From contig NZ_LQZQ01000045.1 in the NCBI RefSeq assembly GCF_001593005.1, positions 558,001 to 622,000 of the forward strand: DNA of 64,000 bases. Direction: 5' to 3'. The DNA is from Roseivirga ehrenbergii. GTDB taxonomy: Bacteria; Bacteroidota; Bacteroidia; Cytophagales; Cyclobacteriaceae. The notes under the pieces are model-generated. The model saw nothing but the letters and a program-made list of their open reading frames with translations, made no database searches and was not told where the DNA came from. The translations under genes were made by a program, and so were the position numbers. Positions 18,739-28,352 of this stretch are shown here, piece after piece (the stretch's first letter is position 1; the number at the start of each line of letters is the position of its first letter).

Positions 18739-19407
18739 ATGGCAAACTTTACAAGAATAGAAGTAACCACAAGTATGTATAAGACTGGCATTGTGCCAGT
18801 CTTTTATCATCCCGATCCAGAAGTCTGCAAAGCATTACTGAAAGCTTGTTATGATGGGGGAGTTAGGGTTTTTGAATTTACAAACCGGGCAGACATGGCT
18901 CATGAAGTATTTGCTGAAATCAATAAATATGCTTTGGCAGAGCTTCCTGGAATGATGCTAGGAGTAGGTTCGATAATTGATGCACCTACTACAGCACTTT
19001 ACCTTCAAATTGGTGCAAATTTCATAGTGTCGCCCATTGTAGATTCAGAAATGGCTCGTATTTGTAATAAGCGAAAAGTGGCTTGGTCTCCTGGATGCGG
19101 AAGTGTAACTGAAATATCACTAGCCCATGAATTAGGGGCTGAAGTGGTTAAAGTTTTCCCTGGTGGATCAGTAGGAGGGCCATCTTTTGTAAAGGGAGTG
19201 AGAGGGCCATTACCTTGGGCCAGCATTATGCCAACGGGAGGGGTAGAACCTACTGAAGAAAACCTATCTACTTGGTTTAAAGCTGGAGTACATTGTGTTG
19301 GACTGGGGTCTCAATTATTTACTAAAGATGTAATCCAAAACGGTAATTATTCAGCGCTAGAGTCAAGCGTTAGAAAATCGATTCAGTTTGTAGAAAACTT
19401 CAGATAA
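18739..19407 (+). CDS. eda: KDPG/KHG aldolase
   Basis: 222 aa TIM barrel. EFTNRAD, the Schiff-base Lys in EVVKVFPGG, the phosphate-binding MPTGGVEPTEENLSTW, and GVHCVGLGSQLF match KDPG aldolases, with EFTNR in place of the enterobacterial EVTLR. It splits KDPG into pyruvate and glyceraldehyde-3-phosphate, the last step of the alginate route. It begins one base after kdgK and is the last gene of the collinear locus; a 530-bp gap follows. Confidence 0.93.
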   Translation: MANFTRIEVTTSMYKTGIVPVFYHPDPEVCKALLKACYDGGVRVFEFTNRADMAHEVFAEINKYALAELPGMMLGVGSIIDAPTTALYLQIGANFIVSPIVDSEMARICNKRKVAWSPGCGSVTEISLAHELGAEVVKVFPGGSVGGPSFVKGVRGPLPWASIMPTGGVEPTEENLSTWFKAGVHCVGLGSQLFTKDVIQNGNYSALESSVRKSIQFVENFR

Positions 19408-19937
19408 GCCCAATAAAAACAAACATAGATATATGTGTTAATTCAGCTGACTGCCTGATTGTCCATAGGAAACTTGAGTAAAACAAATTTGAAATCTGCA
19501 AATTCAGATTGTTAAGTAAAACCCCAATAGACAATCGGGCAGCTCGGGTGATTTGAGTATTGACACAGATTCATTCTTAGCTTTAATCAAAGCCCATTTA
19601 ATAACATACACTTCCTTTTCGATTAATTCCTTCACTCAAGCTTGTGTAATAGCTCAAACCTCGAATTTAAGTCATTCCGTAGGTGTCATTTTAATCAACT
19701 CAAGAAATAAGCTGAGTCTATAGTGGTGATTAAATGATATACTTAACCTACTTCTCCCCATAAAAATATTTCTGCAATTCTTAGCGTATTCTGTGGTGAA
19801 CACTTTACTCACATCAAAAAACATCTCCTATAAAAAAGTACAGTTCTAAATCATAAGGATAAGCTGTATATTGATCGACATCACCATTAACTTTTAGAGA
19901 AGCTTCCTTCTCATATAACCTTAAATGCGCTTTTGTC
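19408..19937. other. Intergenic region after the alginate locus
   Basis: 530 bp without a convincing ORF. The first 140 bp hold the nested inverted repeats at 19451-19542. The rest is AT-rich and leads into the S9 peptidase gene. I found no clear promoter or RNA gene. Confidence 0.5.
19451..19542. repeat. Nested inverted repeat, possible terminator or structured RNA
   Basis: An outer pair (19451-19468 and 19525-19542) matches at 15 of 18 positions (CTGCCTGATTGTCCATAG against the complement of CAATAGACAATCGGGCAG). Inside lies a perfect hairpin AATCTG-CAAATT-CAGATT at 19493-19510. Two direct copies of a (G/A)AGTAAAAC word also lie within. There is no terminal T-run. Confidence 0.4.
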
Positions 19938-22658
19938 ATGCAGAAACTCTTCAAACCACATTTTTACACACTCCTTTTTGGATTATTACTTTTCAGTCAA
20001 GTAGCCATAAGTCAAGAAAAGAAAGCTTTATCGCTTGACGATTATGACCAGTGGAACAGCATCAGAAACACTTCTATTTCACCCAATGGGCTTTGGATGA
20101 CTTATTCTTATGTGCCCAATAATGGCGATTCACGTCTTTATATTCGCAAAGTAGACGGTGATACAGTCCGCAGTGTCATTAACGGAAAGCAAGTGAATTT
20201 CTCTATGGACAATCAATGGGTGGCCTACCTTACCGATGTTCCAGAAAAACAAAAGAAAGCGGGGCAACCAAGTTCCAGTACGCTTGAATTATTTAATCTA
20301 GCCTCTAATACTGTCTTAAAGATCGAAAACACTAGCGGTTATAGTTTTTCCGAAGCATCTAATTATATAGCCATACAGAAAAACCCAAACGATAGAAAAG
20401 CTGAACATAAGGGTAGTGACCTTATTCTGAAGAACTTGAAAAGTGATAAAACGCTGAATATCGGAAACGTATCAAGCTATGCCTTCAATGAAAAGGGATC
20501 TCTCTTCGCTTATTTGGTAGATGCTGATGGCGACAACGGCAATGGTTTGTACATCATCGACCTGAGCAACAATCGCTCTTGGCCATTACATACTGGAGCT
20601 TACACCTACAGCCAAATGGCTTGGAACGAAGAAGGAGATAAGATTGCTGTATTGTTTGGCAGCACTGAAAAAGGAAATGTAGAACAGGATAACAAGATTT
20701 ACTGGGCTTCTAACCTTACTTCTGGCATGTCTGCTATCAATAATGAAAATACTTACTCGCCTGATTCAAGCTTTCCATCCAATATGGTTATCAGTGAATA
20801 TGGTCGATTAGCATGGAATGAAAATAGCACGCAACTCTATTTTGGAGTGAAGGCACAAACAAAGGAATTAAAGAAGGAAGATGAATTGAAAGCTAATGTA
20901 GATGTATGGCATTGGAAAGATGAGCGTGTGCAGTCTGTGCAAATGGTGCAGGCAGGCAGAGACCGCAGGGCTACTTACACAGCTGTTTTGAACTTGGGAA
21001 ATAAGAAGTTTATTCAATTGGAAAATGAGGACATGCCCAATGTAAGTTACAGTGAAAAGAGTCAATGGGCAGTTGGCCAAAATAATGTGAAGTATCGTGG
21101 TGATGTTACCATTCCGGGTAATTACGCAGATATTTATAGTGTAAATACACAGACAGGAGAGAAGAAGCTGATTACGGAAAGGTTATATTGGAAATTAGGT
21201 TTGTCTCCGAATGGTGAATGGACGGTTTTCTCAAGGGAAGGAGAAATATTCGCTTACAATTTCGGAACAGGTAAAACCACCAATATGACTGCCAAAACTG
21301 GGGTGAGTTTTAAAAATGAAGACTACGATACACCTGTGGAAAAGCCTTCATATGGAGTAGCAGGCTGGTCAAAAGATGGCAAGTGGTTACTTTTGAATAA
21401 CAAATATGATATTTGGGCCATTTCGTTAAATTCAAACGAAGCCAAAAACATAACCCAAGGCATGGGCGATGACGAAGAAATTCGGTTCAGGCTTACACAA
21501 TTAGATCCCGAAGCAGACGACTACGACTTGAGCAAACCACTTTTATTATCTGCTTATGGCGAATGGACCAAAAAGTCGGGTTATTATTCTGTAGAAGTGG
21601 GTGAAAATCCCAAAGTACTGCGCTATGAGGACAGTATGATAGGAAGGCCAACCAAAGCAAAAGATGCCAATAAGCTCATTTTTACAGAACAGACCTTTGT
21701 GGATTTCCCGGATTATTATGTAGCAGACTTGACATTTAAGAACCCAAAGAAAATCACAGACGCCAACCCCCAACAGGCTAATTACAAATGGGGGAAAAGG
21801 GTTTTGGTAGACTATACTGACCAAAGAGGAAATAAGCTACAAGCCACTTTGGCCTTACCAGCCGATTATGAGCCGGTTAAGAAGTATCCAATGATAATGT
21901 ACTTCTATGAGAAAATGTCGCAGCGCCACCATCAGTATTCTATGCCTACTTATGACGATAGACCGCACATGAGTACCTACGCCAGCAATGGTTATTTGGT
22001 GTTAATGCCCGATATCGTTTTTGACGAAGGCAAGCCAGGCTCTTCTGCTTTAGACGATGTGACCAGTGCAGCCAAAGAAGTAATTAAGTTGGGCTATGCT
22101 GATCCTGAACGCATTGGTTTACAAGGTCATAGCTGGGGAGGTTACGAGACTTCCTTTATAGTCACCCAAACTGATATGTTTGCTGCGGTTGTGACTGGTG
22201 CACCTCTGACTAACCTCATCAGTATGTACAATATTGCTTACAAGCAGTCGGGTAGTTTGAATGGACCAATCATTGAATGGTCTCAGGGTAGAATGGGCGT
22301 AAGTCCTTGGGAGAATATGCAATTGTATCAAGACCAATCTCCATTGTTTCATGCACAAAATATCAAAACACCTTTCTTGCTTTTACACGGTACTGCTGAT
22401 GGAGCAGTAGATTGGAACCAAGGTTTGGAGTTTTATTCTGCCGCGCGCAGACTGGGCAAAGAAGTAATTATGTTATCTTATCCAGACGAGCCGCATCATT
22501 TGGCCAAAGAAGACAATCAGAAGGATTTCCAAATCCGGATGAAGCAATATTTTGACCATTACCTTAAAGGTGCTCCAGCTCCGTTATGGATGACTCAAGG
22601 TATTCCTAACGCAGATAAAAAGAGGGTTGGACCTGAGGTAATGGAAGGAAATAAATAA
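19938..22658 (+). CDS. S9 family peptidase (prolyl oligopeptidase-like), intact copy
   Basis: 906 aa. The signal peptide ends near VAISQ, so the protein is exported. The N-terminal two thirds look like a beta-propeller/WD-type region (ISPNGLWMTYSY and similar repeats). The C-terminal alpha/beta-hydrolase domain has the nucleophile elbow GHSWGGYE (Ser near residue 732), the Asp loop HGTADGAVDW and His in DEPHHLA, so the triad is complete. Such enzymes cut short peptides, often after Pro, or act as aminopeptidases. The last 675 bp of the gene and its terminator recur as a second, damaged copy at 31461-32194. Confidence 0.93.
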   Translation: MQKLFKPHFYTLLFGLLLFSQVAISQEKKALSLDDYDQWNSIRNTSISPNGLWMTYSYVPNNGDSRLYIRKVDGDTVRSVINGKQVNFSMDNQWVAYLTDVPEKQKKAGQPSSSTLELFNLASNTVLKIENTSGYSFSEASNYIAIQKNPNDRKAEHKGSDLILKNLKSDKTLNIGNVSSYAFNEKGSLFAYLVDADGDNGNGLYIIDLSNNRSWPLHTGAYTYSQMAWNEEGDKIAVLFGSTEKGNVEQDNKIYWASNLTSGMSAINNENTYSPDSSFPSNMVISEYGRLAWNENSTQLYFGVKAQTKELKKEDELKANVDVWHWKDERVQSVQMVQAGRDRRATYTAVLNLGNKKFIQLENEDMPNVSYSEKSQWAVGQNNVKYRGDVTIPGNYADIYSVNTQTGEKKLITERLYWKLGLSPNGEWTVFSREGEIFAYNFGTGKTTNMTAKTGVSFKNEDYDTPVEKPSYGVAGWSKDGKWLLLNNKYDIWAISLNSNEAKNITQGMGDDEEIRFRLTQLDPEADDYDLSKPLLLSAYGEWTKKSGYYSVEVGENPKVLRYEDSMIGRPTKAKDANKLIFTEQTFVDFPDYYVADLTFKNPKKITDANPQQANYKWGKRVLVDYTDQRGNKLQATLALPADYEPVKKYPMIMYFYEKMSQRHHQYSMPTYDDRPHMSTYASNGYLVLMPDIVFDEGKPGSSALDDVTSAAKEVIKLGYADPERIGLQGHSWGGYETSFIVTQTDMFAAVVTGAPLTNLISMYNIAYKQSGSLNGPIIEWSQGRMGVSPWENMQLYQDQSPLFHAQNIKTPFLLLHGTADGAVDWNQGLEFYSAARRLGKEVIMLSYPDEPHHLAKEDNQKDFQIRMKQYFDHYLKGAPAPLWMTQGIPNADKKRVGPEVMEGNK

Positions 22659-22717
22659 GTTAAAACTAGTAATCACTCTGAGGTTTGACTTTATAAAGTT
22701 TAACCTCAGAGTTTGTT
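21984..22717 (+). repeat. 734-bp direct repeat, copy A (3' end of intact S9 gene plus terminator)
   Basis: Matches copy B at 31461-32194 with equal length and no gaps. By eye I count about 36 differences, nearly all at third codon positions, and the last 179 bp, including the noncoding end, are identical. The two copies are in the same orientation and about 8.7 kb apart. Confidence 0.95.
22675..22712. terminator. Stem-loop terminator after the S9 gene
   Basis: Long inverted repeat ACTCTGAGGTTTGACTTTA / TAAAGTTTAACCTCAGAGT with two mismatched pairs, followed by TTGTTTATT on the + strand. It begins 16 bp after the stop codon. Confidence 0.75.
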
Positions 22718-22950
22718 TATTACAGAAAATTGAAAGAAGCTGGAAGTGAAGAAATGGTCATCTAATTCTTTATTACTCACTCTCACCCAAAATAAGTTTA
22801 TTGTTAGTATGCGTGAAAGATGTTAACCCTAGTTATAGTTTCCCTTTGCTTTGGTCCGTATACAAAAAACATATAACAGTTTTCATTTGACAATCAGCTC
22901 ATTGAGTACTAAATATGTAACCATATTCATTTATAACGATTATAGTTTTT

Positions 22951-23856
22951 TTGAAAAACGCACCAATAAGAAGTCATACCGTACGTGAATTAATAGAAAT
23001 TCTAGGTGACGACCCAAGCCAAAGCGATGGCCTATATGTGCATATTTCTCGTAATAGGTTTGAAAGTAATCCCTTAAACTACCCATTTAAAAGAGATAGT
23101 TTTTCACTCATATTAATAACTTCTGGCACTTTAAAAATTCAATTAAATTTAATTACTCTTACTCTTAACCGTAACGAAATTATCATTGTCAGGCCTCAGG
23201 TGGTGGCACACATTCTCGAAATAAGTTCAGAGTTAAGTGTGGTTTCTGTAAGCTTTACAGTTGACTTTATTATTCAAAACGCTTTTAAGAAAGAAGACTT
23301 TGATGCCTTTGACTTCTTCTCTTCTAGCAATATTCCTAAGTTAAAGTTGTCTAATGAAGAAACGGACTCTACAATTTCAATTGCCAAAATCCTGGAGCGT
23401 AATAATCGATTTACGATTGAAGTCAATCCCTTTAAAGAAGAACTTATCAATTCATCGTTTAGATTATTACTATACCATTTCGCCTCTATTTTTAAAAAGG
23501 TTTATCCGAATTTAGAGGCAGATTTATCTCGGCAAGAGGATCTGGCACTTCGTTTTTTAAACCTACTGAATGAAAACCTAAAAAATGAACGTACAGTTAA
23601 GTTTTACGCAGACGTTCTCTGTATCACTTCAGGTTATTTATCCAAAGTTTTAAAAGAGGTTTTCGGAAAAACGGCTAATCAATTAATAGATGAAGCCGTC
23701 ATATTAGAAGCAAAACTACTATTAAGCTCTCCTTCATTAAGTATTTCAGAAATAGCCTATGAGTTGCGGTTTAGTGACCAATCCTCATTCGGTAAATTCT
23801 TCAAAAAGCATGTAGGTTTCTCACCTAAAGCGTTCCGAAAAGGCGCTCAACGCTGA
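22951..23856 (+). CDS. AraC-family transcriptional regulator
   Basis: 301 aa from a TTG start; I see no nearby in-frame ATG. The N-terminal half is a cupin-like sensing domain (LILITSGTLKIQLNLITLTL, NEIIIVRPQ). The last 100 residues form two helix-turn-helix units: FYADVLCITSGYLSKVLKEVFG, then ISEIAYELRFSDQSSFGKFFKKHVGFSPKAFRK, of which the latter is the classic AraC signature. It lies 201 bp upstream of the RND efflux genes on the same strand, so it may control them. Its ligand is unknown. Confidence 0.88.
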   Translation: MKNAPIRSHTVRELIEILGDDPSQSDGLYVHISRNRFESNPLNYPFKRDSFSLILITSGTLKIQLNLITLTLNRNEIIIVRPQVVAHILEISSELSVVSVSFTVDFIIQNAFKKEDFDAFDFFSSSNIPKLKLSNEETDSTISIAKILERNNRFTIEVNPFKEELINSSFRLLLYHFASIFKKVYPNLEADLSRQEDLALRFLNLLNENLKNERTVKFYADVLCITSGYLSKVLKEVFGKTANQLIDEAVILEAKLLLSSPSLSISEIAYELRFSDQSSFGKFFKKHVGFSPKAFRKGAQR

Positions 23857-24057
23857 TTATCACTGGTTTTTAATGTTTCTATCTCCTCAACTGTAAGATG
23901 AGGTTATCCGATAGTGAATAAATAGACGACTATCCAATCATAGTAAAAATAACTGTTTTGGACCAATTTGTTCTTTTTATGAACCTTTATCATGTACCTG
24001 TTTACAAGCAATTTTGCAGCATAAGTAAAAATAATTATTAGGGAAATAGACACATCA

Positions 24058-25080
24058 ATGAAACATTTAATCGCTATAGCTGCACTTGTTCTACTTCTAA
24101 CTAGCTGTTCAGATAAACCAGAGAAAATAACAGTAGAAGTAATACCAAAAGTTACATTAAGCAATTTAAAGCGTACTTCTACAAAAGAAGTACTCAATTA
24201 CAGTGGTACAATAAAAGCAGACAATACTGTCTCAATAGGTTTTGCTGTTCCAGGAAGAGTTTCCGAGGTTCATGTACAAGAAGGTCAAAAAGTAGAGAAG
24301 GGTCAACTACTCGCTTCGATAGAAGAAATTAGTTACCAAAATGCTTTTGACATTGCTAATGCTAGCTTAGAACAAGCTAATGATAATTTTACTCGACTAA
24401 ATGGCTTGTATGAAAAAGGAAGTTTACCAGAACGCGACTTTATTGCGGTTAAAGTAGCTTCTACCCAAGCGAGTGCTAATAAAAATTTAGCTGCGAAAAA
24501 TTTAGCCGACACCAAGTTATACGCTCCATTTTCAGGAGTTATCACAGCAAAACTAACCGAACTAGGAGCTACGGCAGCACCTGGGGTTCCTGCATTTACT
24601 CTAATGAAAACCGATAAAGTTTATGCAAAAGCTTCTATTACAGAGTCGGAAATTTCTAAACTTAAAATTGGCACCTCTGCTCAAATAGAAGTTGCATCTC
24701 TAGGCGAAATATTCGATGGTAAAGTCGCTATAGTAAACCCTAGCGCTGATGCCTTGACTAGAACTTTCAATGTAAAAGTGAGGCTAGATAACTCTGATAA
24801 CAAACTACTACCCGGTATGATCAGCAATATAAAAATAGAAACGGATAATGAAATAAACATTATCTCTATTCCTCCAGAAGCTGTAGTGAGAGATGCTAAT
24901 AATATTGTTTATGTGTTTGTAGTAAAAGACAATAAGGCAATTAGAAAGAGGGTCACTCTCGGTGGTTTTAATGGTAATGAAATAGTTGTTACCGATGGTT
25001 TGGCTGAACAAGATGCTATAGTAATCGCTGGTCATCGAACCTTGAAAGATGGACAAACAATTACTGTCAGATCTAATTAA
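24058..25080 (+). CDS. RND efflux periplasmic adaptor (HlyD/MFP family)
   Basis: 340 aa lipoprotein with lipobox LTSC near residue 17. A barrel-sandwich (lipoyl-like) half starts at VSIGFAVPGRVSEVHVQEGQKVEKGQLL. A helical hairpin with SLEQANDNFTRLNGLYEKGSLPERD follows, then LYAPFSGVITAKL and a beta-barrel. It links the inner-membrane permease encoded 15 bp downstream to the TolC-like channel. Substrates cannot be read from the sequence. Confidence 0.93.
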   Translation: MKHLIAIAALVLLLTSCSDKPEKITVEVIPKVTLSNLKRTSTKEVLNYSGTIKADNTVSIGFAVPGRVSEVHVQEGQKVEKGQLLASIEEISYQNAFDIANASLEQANDNFTRLNGLYEKGSLPERDFIAVKVASTQASANKNLAAKNLADTKLYAPFSGVITAKLTELGATAAPGVPAFTLMKTDKVYAKASITESEISKLKIGTSAQIEVASLGEIFDGKVAIVNPSADALTRTFNVKVRLDNSDNKLLPGMISNIKIETDNEINIISIPPEAVVRDANNIVYVFVVKDNKAIRKRVTLGGFNGNEIVVTDGLAEQDAIVIAGHRTLKDGQTITVRSN

Positions 25081-25095
25081 AAACACAGCAATAAA

Positions 25096-28000
25096 ATGAA
25101 GAGAGTTAAGATGAATTTTATCGAAGCGGCAATGAAGTACCGACAGGTCACTATTGTTCTTACCGTGTTATTAATGCTATTGGGCATCTATTCTTTGGCT
25201 ACTATGGCCAGAAGTGAGGATCCTCAGATAACGGTACGTAAGGGATTAATTATTGCTGTATTCCCTGGGGCTGATGAGCTGCAAGTAGAGCAACAATTGA
25301 CCAATAAAATAGAGCAATTTTTATTTAGTTTCGAAGAAATAAGAAAGGAGAAAACTATTTCAGAAACTAAAGAAGGTCAAGTTATTATAACAGCTGAGTT
25401 AAATGAAAACGTAAAAGATACAGATCGTTTTTGGGCTACACTTCAACATGGTTTAAACACTACATTTCGACAGAATTTCACACTACCTCAGGGCATGATT
25501 GGCCCTATAGTGAATAGTGATTTTGGTGATGTGGTAGCCCAAATGATTACCGTTTCTGCACCAGGCCGTAGTTATGCTGAAATAGAATCGTATTTAGATG
25601 TTTTAGAAGATGGCTTAAAAACCATTAATGAGACTTCTAAAATAAAACGCTATGGAGGGCAGAAACAGCAGATTTATGTTACTGTTTTAGATGAAAAGCT
25701 GATGCAATACGGTTTTGATTTTACTTCAATTGCGCAGATTATTCAAATGCAAAACAACACCGGTTATGCTGGTGGGATTACTGTAGAAAACTCCGAAGTA
25801 TCTGTGTTTGCGAAAAACCAGTATCAAAACAAAGCTGATATAGGTAATCAAATTATATATAGCAGTCCCGATGGCAAAGTAGTTCGCTTAAAAGATGTTG
25901 CAACTATTGAGCAGCGGTATGAAGAAACTTCAAGCTTTATTAAAGTGGACAATAATAGAGTGATGATGCTTACTGTAGAAATGCAGCCAGGAAATAACAT
26001 CGTTCAGTTTGGAGAGAAGCTAAACGAGAAAATTGATCTTATCAAGCTGCAGTTACCTCAAGATGTTTCTATAAACACAATTGTCGATCAGCCATCAGTA
26101 GTAAAAGGAAGTATTAGCCACTTTATGTTAGAGTTTGTAATAGCAATCTTGGCTGTAATCATTGTGGTCATTATACTACTTCCGTTCAGGGTAGCTATTG
26201 TTTCGGCCATCGCTTGCCCCATTGCCATTGTAATCACTTTTGGAGTGTTAAATATGATTGGCATCGAAATTCATCAGGTTACACTTGCTGCCCTAATTAT
26301 TGTTCTCGGAATGGTGGTGGACAACGCTATTGTTGTAGTAGATAATTACATTGAAAAATTAGATGAAGGCATAGACAGATGGACAGCCGCATGGCAAAGT
26401 GCCACTCAATTAATGGTGCCAATTTTTACAGCTACCATGGCTATTGTATTCGCTTTTCTTCCTTTAGCATTTTTCCTGAATGGTCTTGCTAAAGAGTTTA
26501 TTCAAGCCTTACCAATAGCTGTTGCAGTTGCTCTATTTACTTCTTTACTCGTTGCGCTGTTACTGACACCCTACATGTGTTATATATTCATAAGAAATGG
26601 ATTGAAAAACAAAGTAAGTGATCATCGGGGAAATAAATCGTTGTTAGACAGGCTTCAATATACATTTAATGAAGTCTTAGATCGTGCTTTTAGATTTCCA
26701 AGAACAACTTTATTCATTGGTTTATCATCTGTTGTATTAGCTCTAGTGATTGCTTCTGATCTTGAACAAGAGCTATTCCCAACGAGCGAGAGAAATCAAT
26801 TTAACATTGAAGTTTGGCTACCCAATGGAGGGAGTTTGGAGCAAACTGAAGATGTTGTTAACCAAATAGAGTCTGAGATTAAAGATGATGAAAGGGTAAT
26901 AGGAGTAGCAAGCTTTGTAGGTACTAGTTCACCAAGATTTCATTCTACCTATGCACCTGAGTTTCCTCGTAAAAATTTTGCACAAATATTCATTACAACT
27001 ACAGGCAAGGAGGCAACTCAAGAATTAGCTGATGACTATGTTAAAAAGTTTGAAGGTTTTATTCCTGATGGCTATATAAGAATCAGGCAATTATCCATGA
27101 AAGATACGCCTGCGCCTTTAGAAGTACGGATCGTTGGAGAAAACTTAAGCCATCAAAAACAAGTTGCAGAACAAGTTAGGAACATATTAGAAGCTGCTGA
27201 AGGTACAAATTGGGTAAGAACATCATATCAAGATGATTACTACGGTGTAAAAGTCAATTTGAAAGATGACAAAGCCAACAGGTTAGGTGTGACCAACGCA
27301 ATGGTTTCCCAGACCCTTGGAGCAGGATTGAAAGGCTTTCCGGTTTCCACTTTATATGAAGGTGATAAAGCCATCGATATCCTATTACGATATGATGCGA
27401 ATAGTCGGGAAAAAATAAGTGATTTAGAGTCTTTAAGTATTTCAACTCTTTTCGGTACTAAGGTGACACTAAAAGAAGTTGCAGAGGTAACGCCTGAATG
27501 GCACACTGGAGTGATAACACACCGCAATGGCTTAAGAACATTGACTGTACTTGCCGAAGCACAAATGGGGCTGAAAGCTGCCGATGTGCAGAATAATATA
27601 ATGCCAAAAATTGCCGAATTAGAGTTGCCAGATGGCATCACTATTGAATATGGAGGTGAATACGAAAGTACGAGAGAAACAGCACCAGGCATGATGATGT
27701 CATTAAGTATTAGTTTAATATTAATCTTCCTCGTTCTACTATTTCAGTTCAAAGATTTCACAAAAGTACTGGTGATATTAGCCACATTCCCTCTCAGCTT
27801 ATTAGGTGCATTTTTAGGTCTTATTCTTACTGGTAATCCTCTAGGCTTTACAGCTTTTATGGGAATCATAAGTCTCATTGGTATAGTGGTAAGGAATGGG
27901 ATTATTCTTGTGGATTATGCCGATGAATTGGTTTTAGAACATGGTTACTCCGTTAAAAATGCCGCTAAAGCATCGGGTAAAAGGCGTATGCGCCCAATTT

Positions 28001-28224
28001 TCTTGACTTCTATTGCCGCTGCAGTTGGGGTTGTCCCAATGATTATTGGTAAATCCCCACTTTGGGCACCGCTGGGCAGTGTATTGGCCATAGGGTTATT
28101 GGTTTCTATGGTGATGACATTATTTATAGTACCTGTACTATATTATAAATATGTAAAGGTAAATGTAAGTACTGAAGCTCATTCACATCAAACCACTGAA
28201 CAACTAGAGTCTGCATTTCAATAA
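25096..28224 (+). CDS. RND efflux permease (AcrB/MexB-like)
   Basis: 1042 aa, the usual length. Twelve membrane segments are arranged as one plus five, then one plus five, with large periplasmic loops after segments 1 and 7. The TM4 motif ALIIVLGMVVDNAIVVVDN carries the Asp residues needed for proton transfer, and GIVVRNGIILVDYADE is the matching TM10 region. R-S-E-D-P near residue 37 is typical of the heavy-duty multidrug group of Bacteroidota. It probably exports hydrophobic compounds with the adaptor and TolC encoded on either side. Confidence 0.94.
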   Translation: MKRVKMNFIEAAMKYRQVTIVLTVLLMLLGIYSLATMARSEDPQITVRKGLIIAVFPGADELQVEQQLTNKIEQFLFSFEEIRKEKTISETKEGQVIITAELNENVKDTDRFWATLQHGLNTTFRQNFTLPQGMIGPIVNSDFGDVVAQMITVSAPGRSYAEIESYLDVLEDGLKTINETSKIKRYGGQKQQIYVTVLDEKLMQYGFDFTSIAQIIQMQNNTGYAGGITVENSEVSVFAKNQYQNKADIGNQIIYSSPDGKVVRLKDVATIEQRYEETSSFIKVDNNRVMMLTVEMQPGNNIVQFGEKLNEKIDLIKLQLPQDVSINTIVDQPSVVKGSISHFMLEFVIAILAVIIVVIILLPFRVAIVSAIACPIAIVITFGVLNMIGIEIHQVTLAALIIVLGMVVDNAIVVVDNYIEKLDEGIDRWTAAWQSATQLMVPIFTATMAIVFAFLPLAFFLNGLAKEFIQALPIAVAVALFTSLLVALLLTPYMCYIFIRNGLKNKVSDHRGNKSLLDRLQYTFNEVLDRAFRFPRTTLFIGLSSVVLALVIASDLEQELFPTSERNQFNIEVWLPNGGSLEQTEDVVNQIESEIKDDERVIGVASFVGTSSPRFHSTYAPEFPRKNFAQIFITTTGKEATQELADDYVKKFEGFIPDGYIRIRQLSMKDTPAPLEVRIVGENLSHQKQVAEQVRNILEAAEGTNWVRTSYQDDYYGVKVNLKDDKANRLGVTNAMVSQTLGAGLKGFPVSTLYEGDKAIDILLRYDANSREKISDLESLSISTLFGTKVTLKEVAEVTPEWHTGVITHRNGLRTLTVLAEAQMGLKAADVQNNIMPKIAELELPDGITIEYGGEYESTRETAPGMMMSLSISLILIFLVLLFQFKDFTKVLVILATFPLSLLGAFLGLILTGNPLGFTAFMGIISLIGIVVRNGIILVDYADELVLEHGYSVKNAAKASGKRRMRPIFLTSIAAAVGVVPMIIGKSPLWAPLGSVLAIGLLVSMVMTLFIVPVLYYKYVKVNVSTEAHSHQTTEQLESAFQ

Positions 28225-28352
28225 TATCTTCTTGAATGCACATAAAGTCAATTGAAAATGTATTCAATAAAACTCTGCCATACTCTTAATGTGGTGAGAA
28301 TCAAAGTCTTTTATAAAACCAGATTCGATATAGCAAATAACACCAATTCAAA

